A stretch of 64,000 bases of DNA, from the NCBI GenBank assembly GCA_024998625.1, contig JACOEL010000001.1, positions 310,001 to 374,000 of the forward strand, written 5' to 3'. Positions 8,654-18,323 of this stretch are shown piece by piece. The position numbers and the translations under genes are program-made. The notes beneath the pieces are model-generated. The model did no database searches. It was not told where the DNA came from and saw nothing but the letters and a program-made list of their open reading frames with translations. Position 1 is the first letter of the stretch, and each line of letters opens with the position of its first letter. This DNA is from Nitrospira sp. (GTDB taxonomy: Bacteria > Nitrospirota > Nitrospiria > Nitrospirales > Nitrospiraceae).

Positions 8654-8678
8654 GTGGAGGCCTTCTCCGCCCCTCCAC
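8654..8678 (+). terminator. Hairpin after the 61-residue gene
   Basis: GTGGAGG (8654-8660) and CCTCCAC (8672-8678) form a perfect 7-bp stem with an 11-base loop about 20 bases past the stop codon. No T run follows. It separates plus-strand genes from the minus-strand eCIS cluster. The rest of the 8679-8868 interval shows no coding signal. Confidence 0.35.
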
Positions 8679-8868
8679 AGCGTCCTTCCAACCATAGACC
8701 TCCGCATTCCGGCCCTGTTCGTCTAGCTTGCCCTCTGTCGAACACGGATATCCAGACGTTTCAAGGATCGGGTCACTGCTGGTTCCCCGTTACTGCAACT
8801 GTTGACGAACAGACGGGAACCTCACGACTCCTCTCGTGGACTACTTTTTCGGAGGATGAGTACCTGTT

Positions 8869-9989
8869 TCATAAGACCCATCGCGGATAATCGCCGCAGT
8901 TTTTTCCCTGCCATTCCTTGTCCCGGAATTCCTTCAAAACAATTCCAGCCATTCGTTCGAGCTGGCCCGGCGTCCTGGTATTTGTCGGATCGTTCTCCTC
9001 CACGAATTCGCCCTGCATGGCATTCCATCGATAGATCAATGCCGGCTTCGCCTGGTCGATGGGTTTGAAATGCACCACGTTGCACTCCGCGTCGTATCGT
9101 ATTTCATGTGTTTTGCCGAGCATCCCCGGATACACTTCCACCCTATGAGGCGGCAACGCTTCAGAGGTCGCGGGTGCGCTGGAGCGGCTTGGAGCCGTTG
9201 CTACACCGGCCTCGCCTTTCACGCTCCCCATCTCGCGCACATTCAGTGTTTCCTCTTGCCCGCACAGGTTCATCACGGTCATCTCCGACGTGGTGATGTC
9301 GAGAATTCTCCATTGGTCGGCCAGCCAAAAGTCGTGGTGCTTCTGGTCACCAAAGTCGCGGCTTACCTTCCAGCTGATGGTCTGAGCGAAAGATACCCGT
9401 GAGATTTTTGTTCCTCTGGTCATGCACCTGGGCAAAACAGCATTCCCGGCGCTGTGGACAATGAATCGCGCCGAGCAGAAACATCCGCCACGCGGGTGTC
9501 GCAATCGGGTGCGGATAATCCGGCAGCAGTTCCATCTCCTTGTATGTCGTTCGGCACCTCCAGCCCGGAACGTTGCACAGCACACCGGATGCTCCGAGTT
9601 CAGGGACCACCTGTCCTGTTGCACCACATGCGTCAGTTCGTGGCCTAACAGGGTACGATTCCCCTCTTTCCCGGACCAGCCGCCGCAACCGACGCCGCGG
9701 CCTTGCCATCACGATGCACGCGCACCTTCCCAAAGTCATACCTAAGACGCGCATCCATCTGCGCGCGGAGTCCTGACTCCAGCGGCTCCCCTGGCGACGC
9801 AAGCACCTCATGGACGAGGGGTGGGATCGCGCCGGTCCGGGCATGGGCCAGTAACTCCCTTGTCCCATCACAATCACCCTCCCACTCCACTGTATCCCAG
9901 AGGGTGTTGCATTGATCGGTTGAACTCACCGCTCCCTTCGTGAACAAAGCAACCGAACTGGGCGAGTGAACCTGAAGCCTTCGTGTCAT
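8869..9989 (-). pseudogene. DUF4157-containing eCIS cargo-like gene, frameshifted
   Basis: Reading the minus strand, the first frame (from 9989) has a DUF4157 entry, VHEVLASPGEPLESGLRAQM then a degenerate KVRVHRDGKAAAS. After a frameshift near 9690 the metal-binding helix HELTHVVQQ follows (about 9625), then in a third frame a segment with YKEMELLPDYPHPIA and several cysteines, then from about 9360 a final frame that ends NCGDYPRWVL at 8869. At least three frame changes are needed, and the usual spacer between DUF4157 halves (the NALAYTVG region) is absent, so this is a decayed paralogue of the DUF4157 genes in the adjacent eCIS operon. It lies at the operon's distal end. Confidence 0.75.
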
Positions 9990-10034
9990 CGCCCTCCTGT
10001 GGCCATGCTTGCATCAACTCTTCGGTCCGGATCG

Positions 10035-12500
10035 CTACTGCATGAAGCTGAATTGTTCCGCATACCACCTGAGATACGAGCCCTCCGAGTTCTGTTGCTT
10101 CATAAGATTGATGCGATCCTGCTCCAACCCTGCGTCATCGAGTCGATCATACTCTCGGAGTTGATCCGGCGTCACATCGTGCAATCTCTCAAAGTACTGA
10201 GTGTCCTCGCCAGCGATCTCAACGAAATATCGCTCGGTGGTCGCATCATATCCATACTTCACAGAATTCCAGCTCCCGTTAGGCGTCTGGAAATGAATCC
10301 ACTTTCTGACGCCTCCGATAATCTTCCGGAGCCGGACGGTGTCCTCCTCAGCCGCCTCGAGGTCCGCGAGCGAAGGATGCCGATAACCAGGCTCATTCGC
10401 CACACCTGGGTGAACATGGGAGATGGTCAACCACCTGACTCCCGGTGTATTTCCGGGATAGACCACTCCTTTCCTTGAGCCGACCACAACCACATAAGTC
10501 CCTGCCGGATACTCACCTGTTCCCGAAATCGCTTTGAGTATCGCCACCTCGACTTGATCCACGCCACGATTCGTGGCCCATGCCGTGTAGCGTTCCAACA
10601 ACGATGCTCGATCCGCAGCCTTCGCCACGATCGTTCCTGGTGACACCGGACCTGGCGTCGGCACCAGCACGGTGCAATTGGTCGGCTGGTTCGAGAAGCG
10701 GCACCAGGTCCCATTCGCCTGCTCTTTCCACCTATGACCATTGCCCAGATCCACTTCATTGACATATTTGCCATCGCCCCCACTGATAGGCACCTTCGTG
10801 GAGCGTTTGACAATGGCCAGTTCCTGATCGGCCAAGTCTTGCGGGAGGGCATCGGGGAACTCCATCCGGTTGCCGGTTCGGGCCAATAGCGCCTGTTCCT
10901 CACGCGACAGGTCCGGGAGTCCACGAGTCATTCGTCCCGTGCTTGCGGCACTTGGGGTCAGGGATCGATCCGGAATCCTGATGGTGCCTGGCACCTCATC
11001 GGGGAGATCAGGCAACACCCGGACCAGATCCCCCACCATCCCGGAAATGTGGGGGACTTGCTTCATTGCTGCCAACGATTTTTGAAGCATCGCCACCGGT
11101 CCGATCTCGATACCGACTAGCGCCAGTACCAGTTCAATGATCATCGGACCGATCAACTTGCCGACCTCATAGGCGAAGATCGGCAGGCTCTGCTGCAGGA
11201 GTCCGTCAAGCGCAACGGCCTGGTTTCTGGCGAATTCTTCGCCCAACGTGACGGCCAGTTCCTCTCCGTCTGGATCGTTCAAGAACAAGATCGTCTCGCG
11301 CGCCGCCGCTTCGATGGCCGCCCACTCTTGGGGATTCAGCAGTTGCACCAGGTCGTACATTTCATCGAGCAACCCGCGAACGGCTCCGATCGCGAAAGGC
11401 GTCGGGAACACCACATTCAGGGCTGCCATGCGACGCAGCCGGTCGGCCAAGGCCTGAAAGTCCGCCCCCTCCAGCCCCCTGACCATGCCATCGACGAAGG
11501 CCGAGGCGTTCTGAACTTTCGAGACCAGCGGATCCTCAAATTCGCCGCCGGTGTGGGAAAACAGCTTGCCGGCCCCTGGGGGCGACAGGACTCCTCCGTC
11601 TTCCGTCACGAAAGCTTCGACTTCGGGACATCCTTGCACGTTGGAGACGGAGTAGTCGCCGCGCTCATGCGTCCCCTTGTGAAAGATAGTCTCAGCATTG
11701 GTAAAACGAGAGTAGCGGCCGGAGAGCCCCTCCCATTCGAGCCGATACAGCCAGAGACGGCCGTACTCATGCAGGATCACGATCGGCTCCCGCCGCGCGA
11801 TGGCTTCCACGATGGCATGGCTACGTTGTGCCTCCGGCACGCTCACTTCCAGTCGCTCGCGCGCGATCAAGCTTGCCGGCCACGAACTCCCCCAGGTCCC
11901 CACCTCCTGCCCTACGAAAAGCGGCGGGCGTTCCGCGAGAAACTCTTCGGACTCTGGCTCCTCCTCGTCGGTGTAGAACAGCGGCGGGACGGCCGGACGG
12001 GCCTGCACTTGAATAGGAGCCCCGGACTCGAACAGGTCCGCCGCGCGATCGGCCTCGACTTCAGCGGCATCGCGAGGGAAACCCTGTCCCGGCAGGTGAG
12101 CGATGGACGAGGCAGCCTGACGGTACTGAAGGATGTGCGCCACTTCGTGCGCTACGATACGGGGGGAAGGATGCAGCGACGCAAATGCCAGCGTTTCTGG
12201 CCAGGCGGCTGCGCGGGCGCCTGTGTCCCTGCGCAACGCGGATGCGCCACGGAAGGCCCGAACGTCGGAAAGATCGACCCCGAACGCTTTCTCCATGCCG
12301 GCTCGGTAGGGAATCGGCCCCGGCGTGACGGTCGGATAAATTGTGAATCCGCCTGGGTGGTAATCGAACTGGTGAGGGAGGGAACCAGCTTCCCTGTCGA
12401 AGGCCCGCCTCGTCGGCGATTCACTCCGGCGCAGCGGCGACGCGCCGTCTTGCTGCGCGGACACTGCTCTGGTCTGCATCACCCGCTGCATCGCCGTCAC
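10035..12500 (-). CDS. DUF4157 protein with toxin-like C-terminus, probable eCIS cargo
   Basis: The 821-residue protein has an N-terminal DUF4157 domain with the zinc-type motif HEVAH at residues 118-122. DUF4157 is known as a leader or processing domain on proteins packed in or exported by eCIS particles. A long middle region with helical segments (about 350-520) follows, then after residue 560 a module beginning GNGHRWKEQANGTWCRF, common before toxin domains. The last 180 residues contain H695-x-H697-P ... S710-x-x-D713, resembling the metal site of JAB/JAMM isopeptidases with a longer loop than usual; that match is an inference. Start is GTG at 12500; ATG at 12491 is the alternative. It follows the coiled-coil gene by 21 bp, at the end of the eCIS operon. 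Confidence 0.75.
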   Translation of the reverse strand: MTAMQRVMQTRAVSAQQDGASPLRRSESPTRRAFDREAGSLPHQFDYHPGGFTIYPTVTPGPIPYRAGMEKAFGVDLSDVRAFRGASALRRDTGARAAAWPETLAFASLHPSPRIVAHEVAHILQYRQAASSIAHLPGQGFPRDAAEVEADRAADLFESGAPIQVQARPAVPPLFYTDEEEPESEEFLAERPPLFVGQEVGTWGSSWPASLIARERLEVSVPEAQRSHAIVEAIARREPIVILHEYGRLWLYRLEWEGLSGRYSRFTNAETIFHKGTHERGDYSVSNVQGCPEVEAFVTEDGGVLSPPGAGKLFSHTGGEFEDPLVSKVQNASAFVDGMVRGLEGADFQALADRLRRMAALNVVFPTPFAIGAVRGLLDEMYDLVQLLNPQEWAAIEAAARETILFLNDPDGEELAVTLGEEFARNQAVALDGLLQQSLPIFAYEVGKLIGPMIIELVLALVGIEIGPVAMLQKSLAAMKQVPHISGMVGDLVRVLPDLPDEVPGTIRIPDRSLTPSAASTGRMTRGLPDLSREEQALLARTGNRMEFPDALPQDLADQELAIVKRSTKVPISGGDGKYVNEVDLGNGHRWKEQANGTWCRFSNQPTNCTVLVPTPGPVSPGTIVAKAADRASLLERYTAWATNRGVDQVEVAILKAISGTGEYPAGTYVVVVGSRKGVVYPGNTPGVRWLTISHVHPGVANEPGYRHPSLADLEAAEEDTVRLRKIIGGVRKWIHFQTPNGSWNSVKYGYDATTERYFVEIAGEDTQYFERLHDVTPDQLREYDRLDDAGLEQDRINLMKQQNSEGSYLRWYAEQFSFMQ

Positions 12501-12521
12501 AGGAAGGAGCGCAACCGGGCC

Positions 12522-12842
12522 TTACTTGCCACGCCCCTTGCCGCGGACCGGACGCGGCGGTGTAGGCTGGTCGCCGCCGCGCTTTTTGTCTTCTTCGATG
12601 AGTTTTTCCAGAGCGGAGATTTCTGCCTGATACCCAGCGAGCTGCTGATCGACTTGCTTATTGAAGGTCGCTTTGGCCTCTGTCAGGTTCGCCACACGCG
12701 TCTTCAATTCCGCCACCGTCGCCTCTCGGGCGGCGATCGTCGCGGCCTGCGTCGGCGGTTTCTTCAACGCCGCCTCCAGGGAGGACTTCGCCTCGCCGAT
12801 GAGTTTCGCCTGTTCCGCCAAAATCTGATTCAAGGTCGCCAT
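12522..12842 (-). CDS. Small coiled-coil protein of the eCIS cluster
   Basis: The 106-residue protein is almost entirely helical with heptad-like spacing (LNQILAEQAKLIGEAKSSL; VAELKTRVANLTEAKATF; ISALEKLIEED), predicting a long coiled coil, and has a basic, proline-containing tail (PPRPVRGKGRGK). AAAGGAG precedes the ATG by eight bases. It sits between the beta-helix protein and the large DUF4157 protein. It could be an assembly chaperone, a fibre connector or a cargo adaptor; it is far too short to be a tape measure for this tail. No family is recognised. Confidence 0.65.
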   Translation of the reverse strand: MATLNQILAEQAKLIGEAKSSLEAALKKPPTQAATIAAREATVAELKTRVANLTEAKATFNKQVDQQLAGYQAEISALEKLIEEDKKRGGDQPTPPRPVRGKGRGK

Positions 12843-12868
12843 CTGTGTTCTCCTTTAGCCACACATAA

Positions 12869-15800
12869 CTAAGGTCGATTGAAGCCGGAGATCGGGGACG
12901 GGATGCCACCGAAGTTCACCGGGTTGGCTTGAGCCAGGTTGCCCATGTAGACCGCCTCCTTCATGCCGTGGAAATCCACCGAGGGGATCGGCACATTCGT
13001 CTTGATGTGATTGCCCATCACAATGGCACTTCGTGCCGAAAGGGACACGGTTGCGGTCCCCTGGGCAGCCACACTGGCGTGCCAGCAGAAATTGTTGCTG
13101 AAGAAGAGCCGCTCGAATCGGCGGAACAACGTGTCGCTCAGATTCTGCTGGGCGACCTCGACCAACGCCGTGCGACCAGGCCCGAGGAATTTGTTATCGA
13201 GAATCTGCGCGCTGAATCCGAAGACCACCTGGCCCGCACCGAACGTAATAACTTGCTCCAGCCAGCCACGCATCCACAGCGCGCGGTGCTCCTGGTTGGC
13301 ATCCAATAGGGCCGCGTTCGCATAGGTGACGAGATTACTCTGCACGCGCGCCTCCAGAATCAGATCGGCGATGATGCCCCAAGAAAGCGCACTGATGGTC
13401 GTATTGTCCGGCGACACCCCTGTATTCATCACTTCACAGGATTCCACACACAACTCCCCGACCTGCAGGGAGGCGCCGATGCCGATCGACGGGGCCTGCT
13501 GATAGCCGCAGTTCAACACTCGGTTCTCAGTCAGGGCACATTTGGCAAACCCGATCAGACTCAGCACTCCCCAATGCCGCATGTCCTCAATACGATTCCG
13601 GCTGCAGGTGAAGGAGGTATGGAACACCGCTGTCACTCCGCCGCCGCCCCGCACGAGGCTGTTGTCGAACACCACGTTGGCCGTCCCGCAGCTGGTCACG
13701 ACCGGCCAGGCGGTATTGGCGACGTGATTCCCGTGCACCCGAACTCGGCTCGAAAACGCCACGAGAATGCCGAACCGAACCTCCTGTCCCTCGCTGTCCA
13801 CCTTGTTATCGAGGACTTCGGCTCCCTCGTTGCCGATCACCACAATACCGTCCTGCACACCGAGGACCGTGTTCGCAGCAATCCGTCCGCCGACGGATCC
13901 TAAACTCCCGTTCTTCCCGAGTCTGGCCAAAAACAGCGCGATGGGGCGCACCGAACCGGCTTCCTTCAACAGGGACCGGAGCTGATTTCGCTCGACGACC
14001 GTATTCCGGCCGCTGACGGAAATGCCGCCGTACTCCGGAGAATTGTAGAGGAGGATGTTCTCACTGATGAAGCAGGCGTCGGCAGCGACGTCGATGCCGA
14101 AGGCCTTAAGCGTACCCGCATCCACCTCTGCGCCCAGCCGCACGATGTAGTTCCCCACGATCCTGGACCCGGCAGCGAGCGAAAAGGGCAGGCCGACGGA
14201 CAGCGCATCGTTCAGCACAATGCCGAAGATAAAACCCAGGAGACGGTTCTGTTCGATCCTGGCCGGAAAGGCGACGCCTTGCAGGAGCAAGCCTGCCACG
14301 CCGCCGTCGCTCTTCCGCCCGGTCCCGGCATCGAAGCTGTTGCCGACGATGGTGAGGCCCGTCGTATCGGCGATCGTCACGAGGCCGTACTGCACATTGT
14401 CGACCAGACAGTTCGTGACAGTCACGTCGCTGCTGCGGCTGATGGCGATCCCGGCGATCCGGCTCAATCCCTGCGGATGCAGGATGCACCGGTCGAGTGT
14501 CGTGTGGCGACAACGATCCATCGTCACCAGGGCCTGCAGGCCCTGCCCCTGAACGCCCTTGGTCTCCAGCTCAAACGCAATGCCGCTGACGGTGACATGC
14601 TCCAGCAACAGCCCGTCCGGATGCGCGATGCGGAGCAGCTCCGGCCCATCCGCCCGCACCACGCGCGCGCCGACTGTCTCCCCGTGCAGCGACACGCGGG
14701 ACGATTCGATACGGATCGGTGCGCGAATCTCATGCTCCCCTACCTTGAGGCACACACACCCGCCTTCCTCCGGCAGTGAGTCGATCGCGGCCTGGATGTC
14801 CTCTCCCGGCTGCACCACCACTGTGCAACAGCCGGGAGTCAAGTCCGTGAGCGGTGGAAACACCGTTCGGCAGTCGTGGATCTCGCCGTCCGCTTCGATG
14901 ATGGCCAGGTGGCAATAATGGTGGTGGAGGCCGAGCGGCGGCGCCTGCGTCAGGTGCTCGATATCGGCATCCGCCGTCCTCGCCGCGAAACACCAGTAGT
15001 CCCCGCTATGGGCCATACCGCCGGAGAGGACGGTCATGGTGGCTTGCACGCCATGCTCCAGCACGAAGCCGGGATTCGCCGCCGACAGTTCGATCAACCC
15101 ATCCGCGGTGAGATCCAAGTTGATCAATTCCGATCCATCGGGCTTCCGCACGATGCCGGATTGATCCCAACGAATGACACGCAGGTGCTTGGCCGCATCG
15201 GAGACGCCTTGCGGAAAATCGGCGACCGGCAACGCCGACGTAAAGGCCAACGTCTGGTCGGCATCGTCCACCGTCACTTTGCGCATCTCGCCGGGCAGGC
15301 CGGCGAATTCACGCTGGTCGTTCGTGAACTCCACCCAATCGCCGGTCTTGAAACGCAGGACATCATCCCGCCCCAGGCTGTCCACGCGCACCACGGTGCG
15401 CCCGGCCATGATCTCAGCGATCGTGGTGGCGACGTGCGCATTCTCACGCGACCACTTCACCTTCACGCTGCCGGCCGTGGCGCTGTGCACCTCGACCCGA
15501 TATAGATGATTTTCCAGACCGCGATACCCACCGGTCGGCGGGACCAGACAGGGGTCTGGTGCCGTCGTCACCGCCACCGTCGTGGTGGTCAATCGCGCTG
15601 CGGACGGCTGGTTGCCGATCGGCCAGCCCGGAATGTCGGCCAGCGGCGTCTCACAATTCACCTCCGGCGGAATGTTTGCCACCACCCGCACTTGCCAGGC
15701 CGTCTGCAGTCGAGTCGTGGAATCGACGTTGACGGCCGGCTCGATCAGGCCAGGCTCCAACACATGCGTCACCTCGCGTCGCCAGACATCCAAATAGACC

Positions 15801-16186
15801 AGCGACCGCACCTGCGGCGGAACGGTGACCGGCCCGCCATAGGGCTGGTTCTTCACCGGCAGCGCGGCAGAGCCGTACTGTTCTTCGATCGTGGCATCGA
15901 AGACCGGCGCGGTGCCGTGGTTCTCGGCCAGGTATCCGTCGACGTACATCCGGCCCTGCCCCACCGTGAGGTCGCCGCCGCTCAGCTCGATTTTGAATCC
16001 ATCCGGCGTTTCGGCCGGCACGCCGCAGCGTCCGACGACATCGATGGTCTCGGCCCGCCATCGCCGGTCCTGGAGATCGACATACTCGTTCCAATCGGCA
16101 TCCAGGTCGACCCGTCCCTGTTGTCGCAGCACCCCCTGGTAATGATGCTCAGGGTTAAATCGTTTCCGGCTGTAATCACCACTCAT
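12869..16186 (-). CDS. DUF6519 beta-helix protein, probable eCIS fibre or surface protein
   Basis: The N-terminus (MSGDYSRKRFNPEHHYQGVLRQ, then GRVDLDADWNEYVDL) is the DUF6519 signature found in tail-associated proteins. The first 450 residues are beta-rich. From about 480 to 1050 there are repeating short strands with asparagine turns (for example GLTIVGNSF, ISENILLYNS, VLDNKVDSEG), the pattern of a right-handed parallel beta-helix as in tailspikes and polysaccharide-binding or -cleaving enzymes. At 1105 residues it is the largest eCIS product. AGGAGA lies nine bases before the ATG. Role is inferred: receptor recognition or glycan degradation at the particle tip. It follows the tail-I-like gene by 55 bp. 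Confidence 0.75.
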   Translation of the reverse strand: MSGDYSRKRFNPEHHYQGVLRQQGRVDLDADWNEYVDLQDRRWRAETIDVVGRCGVPAETPDGFKIELSGGDLTVGQGRMYVDGYLAENHGTAPVFDATIEEQYGSAALPVKNQPYGGPVTVPPQVRSLVYLDVWRREVTHVLEPGLIEPAVNVDSTTRLQTAWQVRVVANIPPEVNCETPLADIPGWPIGNQPSAARLTTTTVAVTTAPDPCLVPPTGGYRGLENHLYRVEVHSATAGSVKVKWSRENAHVATTIAEIMAGRTVVRVDSLGRDDVLRFKTGDWVEFTNDQREFAGLPGEMRKVTVDDADQTLAFTSALPVADFPQGVSDAAKHLRVIRWDQSGIVRKPDGSELINLDLTADGLIELSAANPGFVLEHGVQATMTVLSGGMAHSGDYWCFAARTADADIEHLTQAPPLGLHHHYCHLAIIEADGEIHDCRTVFPPLTDLTPGCCTVVVQPGEDIQAAIDSLPEEGGCVCLKVGEHEIRAPIRIESSRVSLHGETVGARVVRADGPELLRIAHPDGLLLEHVTVSGIAFELETKGVQGQGLQALVTMDRCRHTTLDRCILHPQGLSRIAGIAISRSSDVTVTNCLVDNVQYGLVTIADTTGLTIVGNSFDAGTGRKSDGGVAGLLLQGVAFPARIEQNRLLGFIFGIVLNDALSVGLPFSLAAGSRIVGNYIVRLGAEVDAGTLKAFGIDVAADACFISENILLYNSPEYGGISVSGRNTVVERNQLRSLLKEAGSVRPIALFLARLGKNGSLGSVGGRIAANTVLGVQDGIVVIGNEGAEVLDNKVDSEGQEVRFGILVAFSSRVRVHGNHVANTAWPVVTSCGTANVVFDNSLVRGGGGVTAVFHTSFTCSRNRIEDMRHWGVLSLIGFAKCALTENRVLNCGYQQAPSIGIGASLQVGELCVESCEVMNTGVSPDNTTISALSWGIIADLILEARVQSNLVTYANAALLDANQEHRALWMRGWLEQVITFGAGQVVFGFSAQILDNKFLGPGRTALVEVAQQNLSDTLFRRFERLFFSNNFCWHASVAAQGTATVSLSARSAIVMGNHIKTNVPIPSVDFHGMKEAVYMGNLAQANPVNFGGIPSPISGFNRP

Positions 16187-16241
16187 GTGCGCTCTCCTGA
16201 TAGATAGTTCGTTTCAACTCCATGGCTCAGGCCGGAGGTCG

Positions 16242-18323
16242 TCACGTCGCGTAGAACACCCCCGCCTCCAGCCCGAACCTCAGATACTCGTGCAATCTGA
16301 TCTTGAGATTGTCCTCCCGCTGCGGCGCGAAGACATCGTGGAACACCCCCATCTCGGACTCGTCGTCGGCTCCACGACGGATCTCCCGGGGACAGTGGTC
16401 GGCGAGCCGGCCATAGGCGGCCTGTCCGTAGCGCCGCGCGGCAAAGGCCGGCCTCACACGGGCCTGCGTCGCCAGCGTAATCGCCAGTTTTTCCGGATCG
16501 GCGAGGCTGCCTTTTGGCTGATCGGCTTCCAAGAGCGCCTGCTCCAGGGCCAGAGCCGGCTGACAGCGGTAGCGGCTCGGCACGATCGCGTTCAACGGCA
16601 CGAAGGAGAACCGACAGCAGCCCTCCTGATTCTGATCGGACCAGACCGGGTGAGACCACCCGTCGCCCCCGCCGAGGGCCGAAGCGAAGATCGTGTTCGA
16701 GGCCAGATCCAGGCGCTTCGTATGCACCTTGCCGATGACGGTCGAGTTGACGATCGTCAGCGTCCCACCGCCGGAGATGCCATCCGGCGCGGCAAAGGCC
16801 ACTCTGGTCGGCGCGGTGCCGTCGATCAACGTGTGACTGATCGACACTTCGGCACTGTCGACGCAGGTCATGCCACCGAGCACCCCATGGTCGATCTCGA
16901 CCTGCGTCCCCGGCTGTTCCACGACCAAAGAAGGCACGGCGGGCGACAGGGGCTCACCGTCCCGCGCGAGTGCCAGCCCCGGCACCAGCGTGCAATGGCG
17001 CAATCGCAAGATCCTCGTCCCGGGACCGCCGACGGCGGCCACTCGAATCCGTCCGCCCGTCATGAGCAAGCCGTTCAGGGTCAGTTCCGTATTCGGAGCC
17101 AGCGTCACCGTCCAGTCGCCGCCGAGTACGAGGGTCGGGCGATGTTCGTTGCCCGCCCGCAGTTCCACCTTCGCCGTCGTCGGCAGCGTGAGGCTGAGTG
17201 TTTCCTCATACCGTCCGCTGTCACCGATCTCGACGACCCCTCCGGCCTGGGCCGCCGTGAGCGCCCCTTGCAGGCTCTGCCCCTGCGTCACCGAGGCGAA
17301 TCCGCCGCCGAGCGCGAAGGTCTTGCTGCGCTCATACTCGCCGCCGCCGGTCGGCATGCTGAATCCGTAGTGGTAGGTCACGCGCAGGTTGACCGGCGGC
17401 GTGCCGGGAGGGACGGCGATCCGCCCCAGCACAGGATCCACGGTGATCTTGCTGACCGGCAGGTGCGCCCAGGTTGCGCCCTGGTCGGAAAGGTTGCAGA
17501 CGGTCACGTTGGCGAGCGACGTATCGAGATTGTCCGCCTCCAGAAACAGGCTTAACTGCGGGCCATAATACCGATCGAGATACCGGGCCAACACTCTCCG
17601 GCTGATCGGTTCCGGCACAGTGATCGGCTCAGCCAGGTGCGCGATGTCGGTTTCCGATTGGGGCCTCGTGACCAGTTGCTGGTCGATCCCCAAGGGACTG
17701 AAGAGATAGCGCTCGTCGTCGAGCCGAACCGCGGGGGATCGGGTCAGCGAGTAGGCATCCAATGGCCAGAGGAAGAGGCCGACGTTGGGAATGTTATAGC
17801 GCCCCCGCTGGGTCTCGATACGCCGCATGTCGACCGAATGCGCCAGGCTATTGAAGGCCGTGTCGCGCCGCTCCAGCGCTTCCCAATTGCGAAGGTCGGG
17901 GGTGGCATGATTGGCCGGACGAATGTGATTCATGTACTGGCTGGTCTGCAGCCACTGGAAGAACTCCACCACCCGCGCGTTCCATCCTGTGACGTCTCGC
18001 GCCAATTGTTCGAGCACCGTCGCCGTGCCCTTGCGCCGTCGATAGGCAATCGTGTTGGCCACCTCGGCCCGCGCGCTTCTCGTCCGCTCGGTCACCCCAT
18101 GCAGGGTACGGTAGCCGATCAGGTCGCCGATGTAGGGGGCGACCCAGTCGGCGCAGGTCTCGATGAACTGGTCGTCGTAGAGTTGATCGAGATTCTCCCG
18201 CAGCACGGCAATGTCTTCGGCCAGCACTTCGCACAACGCGCGCAAGGCGCCGCCCTGTTCGGCATCACGAATGCGGTAGACCGCAGGGAGAAGCCGGTAG
18301 AGTTTGTCTACTTCTGGATTCAT
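16242..18323 (-). CDS. Phage tail protein I-like eCIS baseplate/fibre protein with beta-helix
   Basis: The first 110 residues (LYRLLPAVYRIRDAEQG, ADWVAPYIGDLIGYR) match the tail-protein-I type found at the end of baseplate operons (P2 gpI-like, Afp13-neighbourhood proteins), which connect baseplate and fibres. Residues 330-560 show regular strand-turn repeats (GRYEETLSLTLPTTAKVELRA, TVTLAPNTELTLNGLLM), suggesting a beta-helix domain fused behind. The ATG overlaps the stop of the baseplate-J gene (ATGA, 18320-18323), so translation is coupled. With 693 residues it is much longer than phage gpI (about 180), consistent with a fibre-type extension. Confidence 0.75.
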   Translation of the reverse strand: MNPEVDKLYRLLPAVYRIRDAEQGGALRALCEVLAEDIAVLRENLDQLYDDQFIETCADWVAPYIGDLIGYRTLHGVTERTRSARAEVANTIAYRRRKGTATVLEQLARDVTGWNARVVEFFQWLQTSQYMNHIRPANHATPDLRNWEALERRDTAFNSLAHSVDMRRIETQRGRYNIPNVGLFLWPLDAYSLTRSPAVRLDDERYLFSPLGIDQQLVTRPQSETDIAHLAEPITVPEPISRRVLARYLDRYYGPQLSLFLEADNLDTSLANVTVCNLSDQGATWAHLPVSKITVDPVLGRIAVPPGTPPVNLRVTYHYGFSMPTGGGEYERSKTFALGGGFASVTQGQSLQGALTAAQAGGVVEIGDSGRYEETLSLTLPTTAKVELRAGNEHRPTLVLGGDWTVTLAPNTELTLNGLLMTGGRIRVAAVGGPGTRILRLRHCTLVPGLALARDGEPLSPAVPSLVVEQPGTQVEIDHGVLGGMTCVDSAEVSISHTLIDGTAPTRVAFAAPDGISGGGTLTIVNSTVIGKVHTKRLDLASNTIFASALGGGDGWSHPVWSDQNQEGCCRFSFVPLNAIVPSRYRCQPALALEQALLEADQPKGSLADPEKLAITLATQARVRPAFAARRYGQAAYGRLADHCPREIRRGADDESEMGVFHDVFAPQREDNLKIRLHEYLRFGLEAGVFYAT

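Noticed and set aside
11328-12872. 514-codon plus-strand open frame
   Set aside because: Antisense to the large DUF4157 gene and the coiled-coil gene; composition is arginine/histidine-rich, typical of a GC-rich shadow frame.
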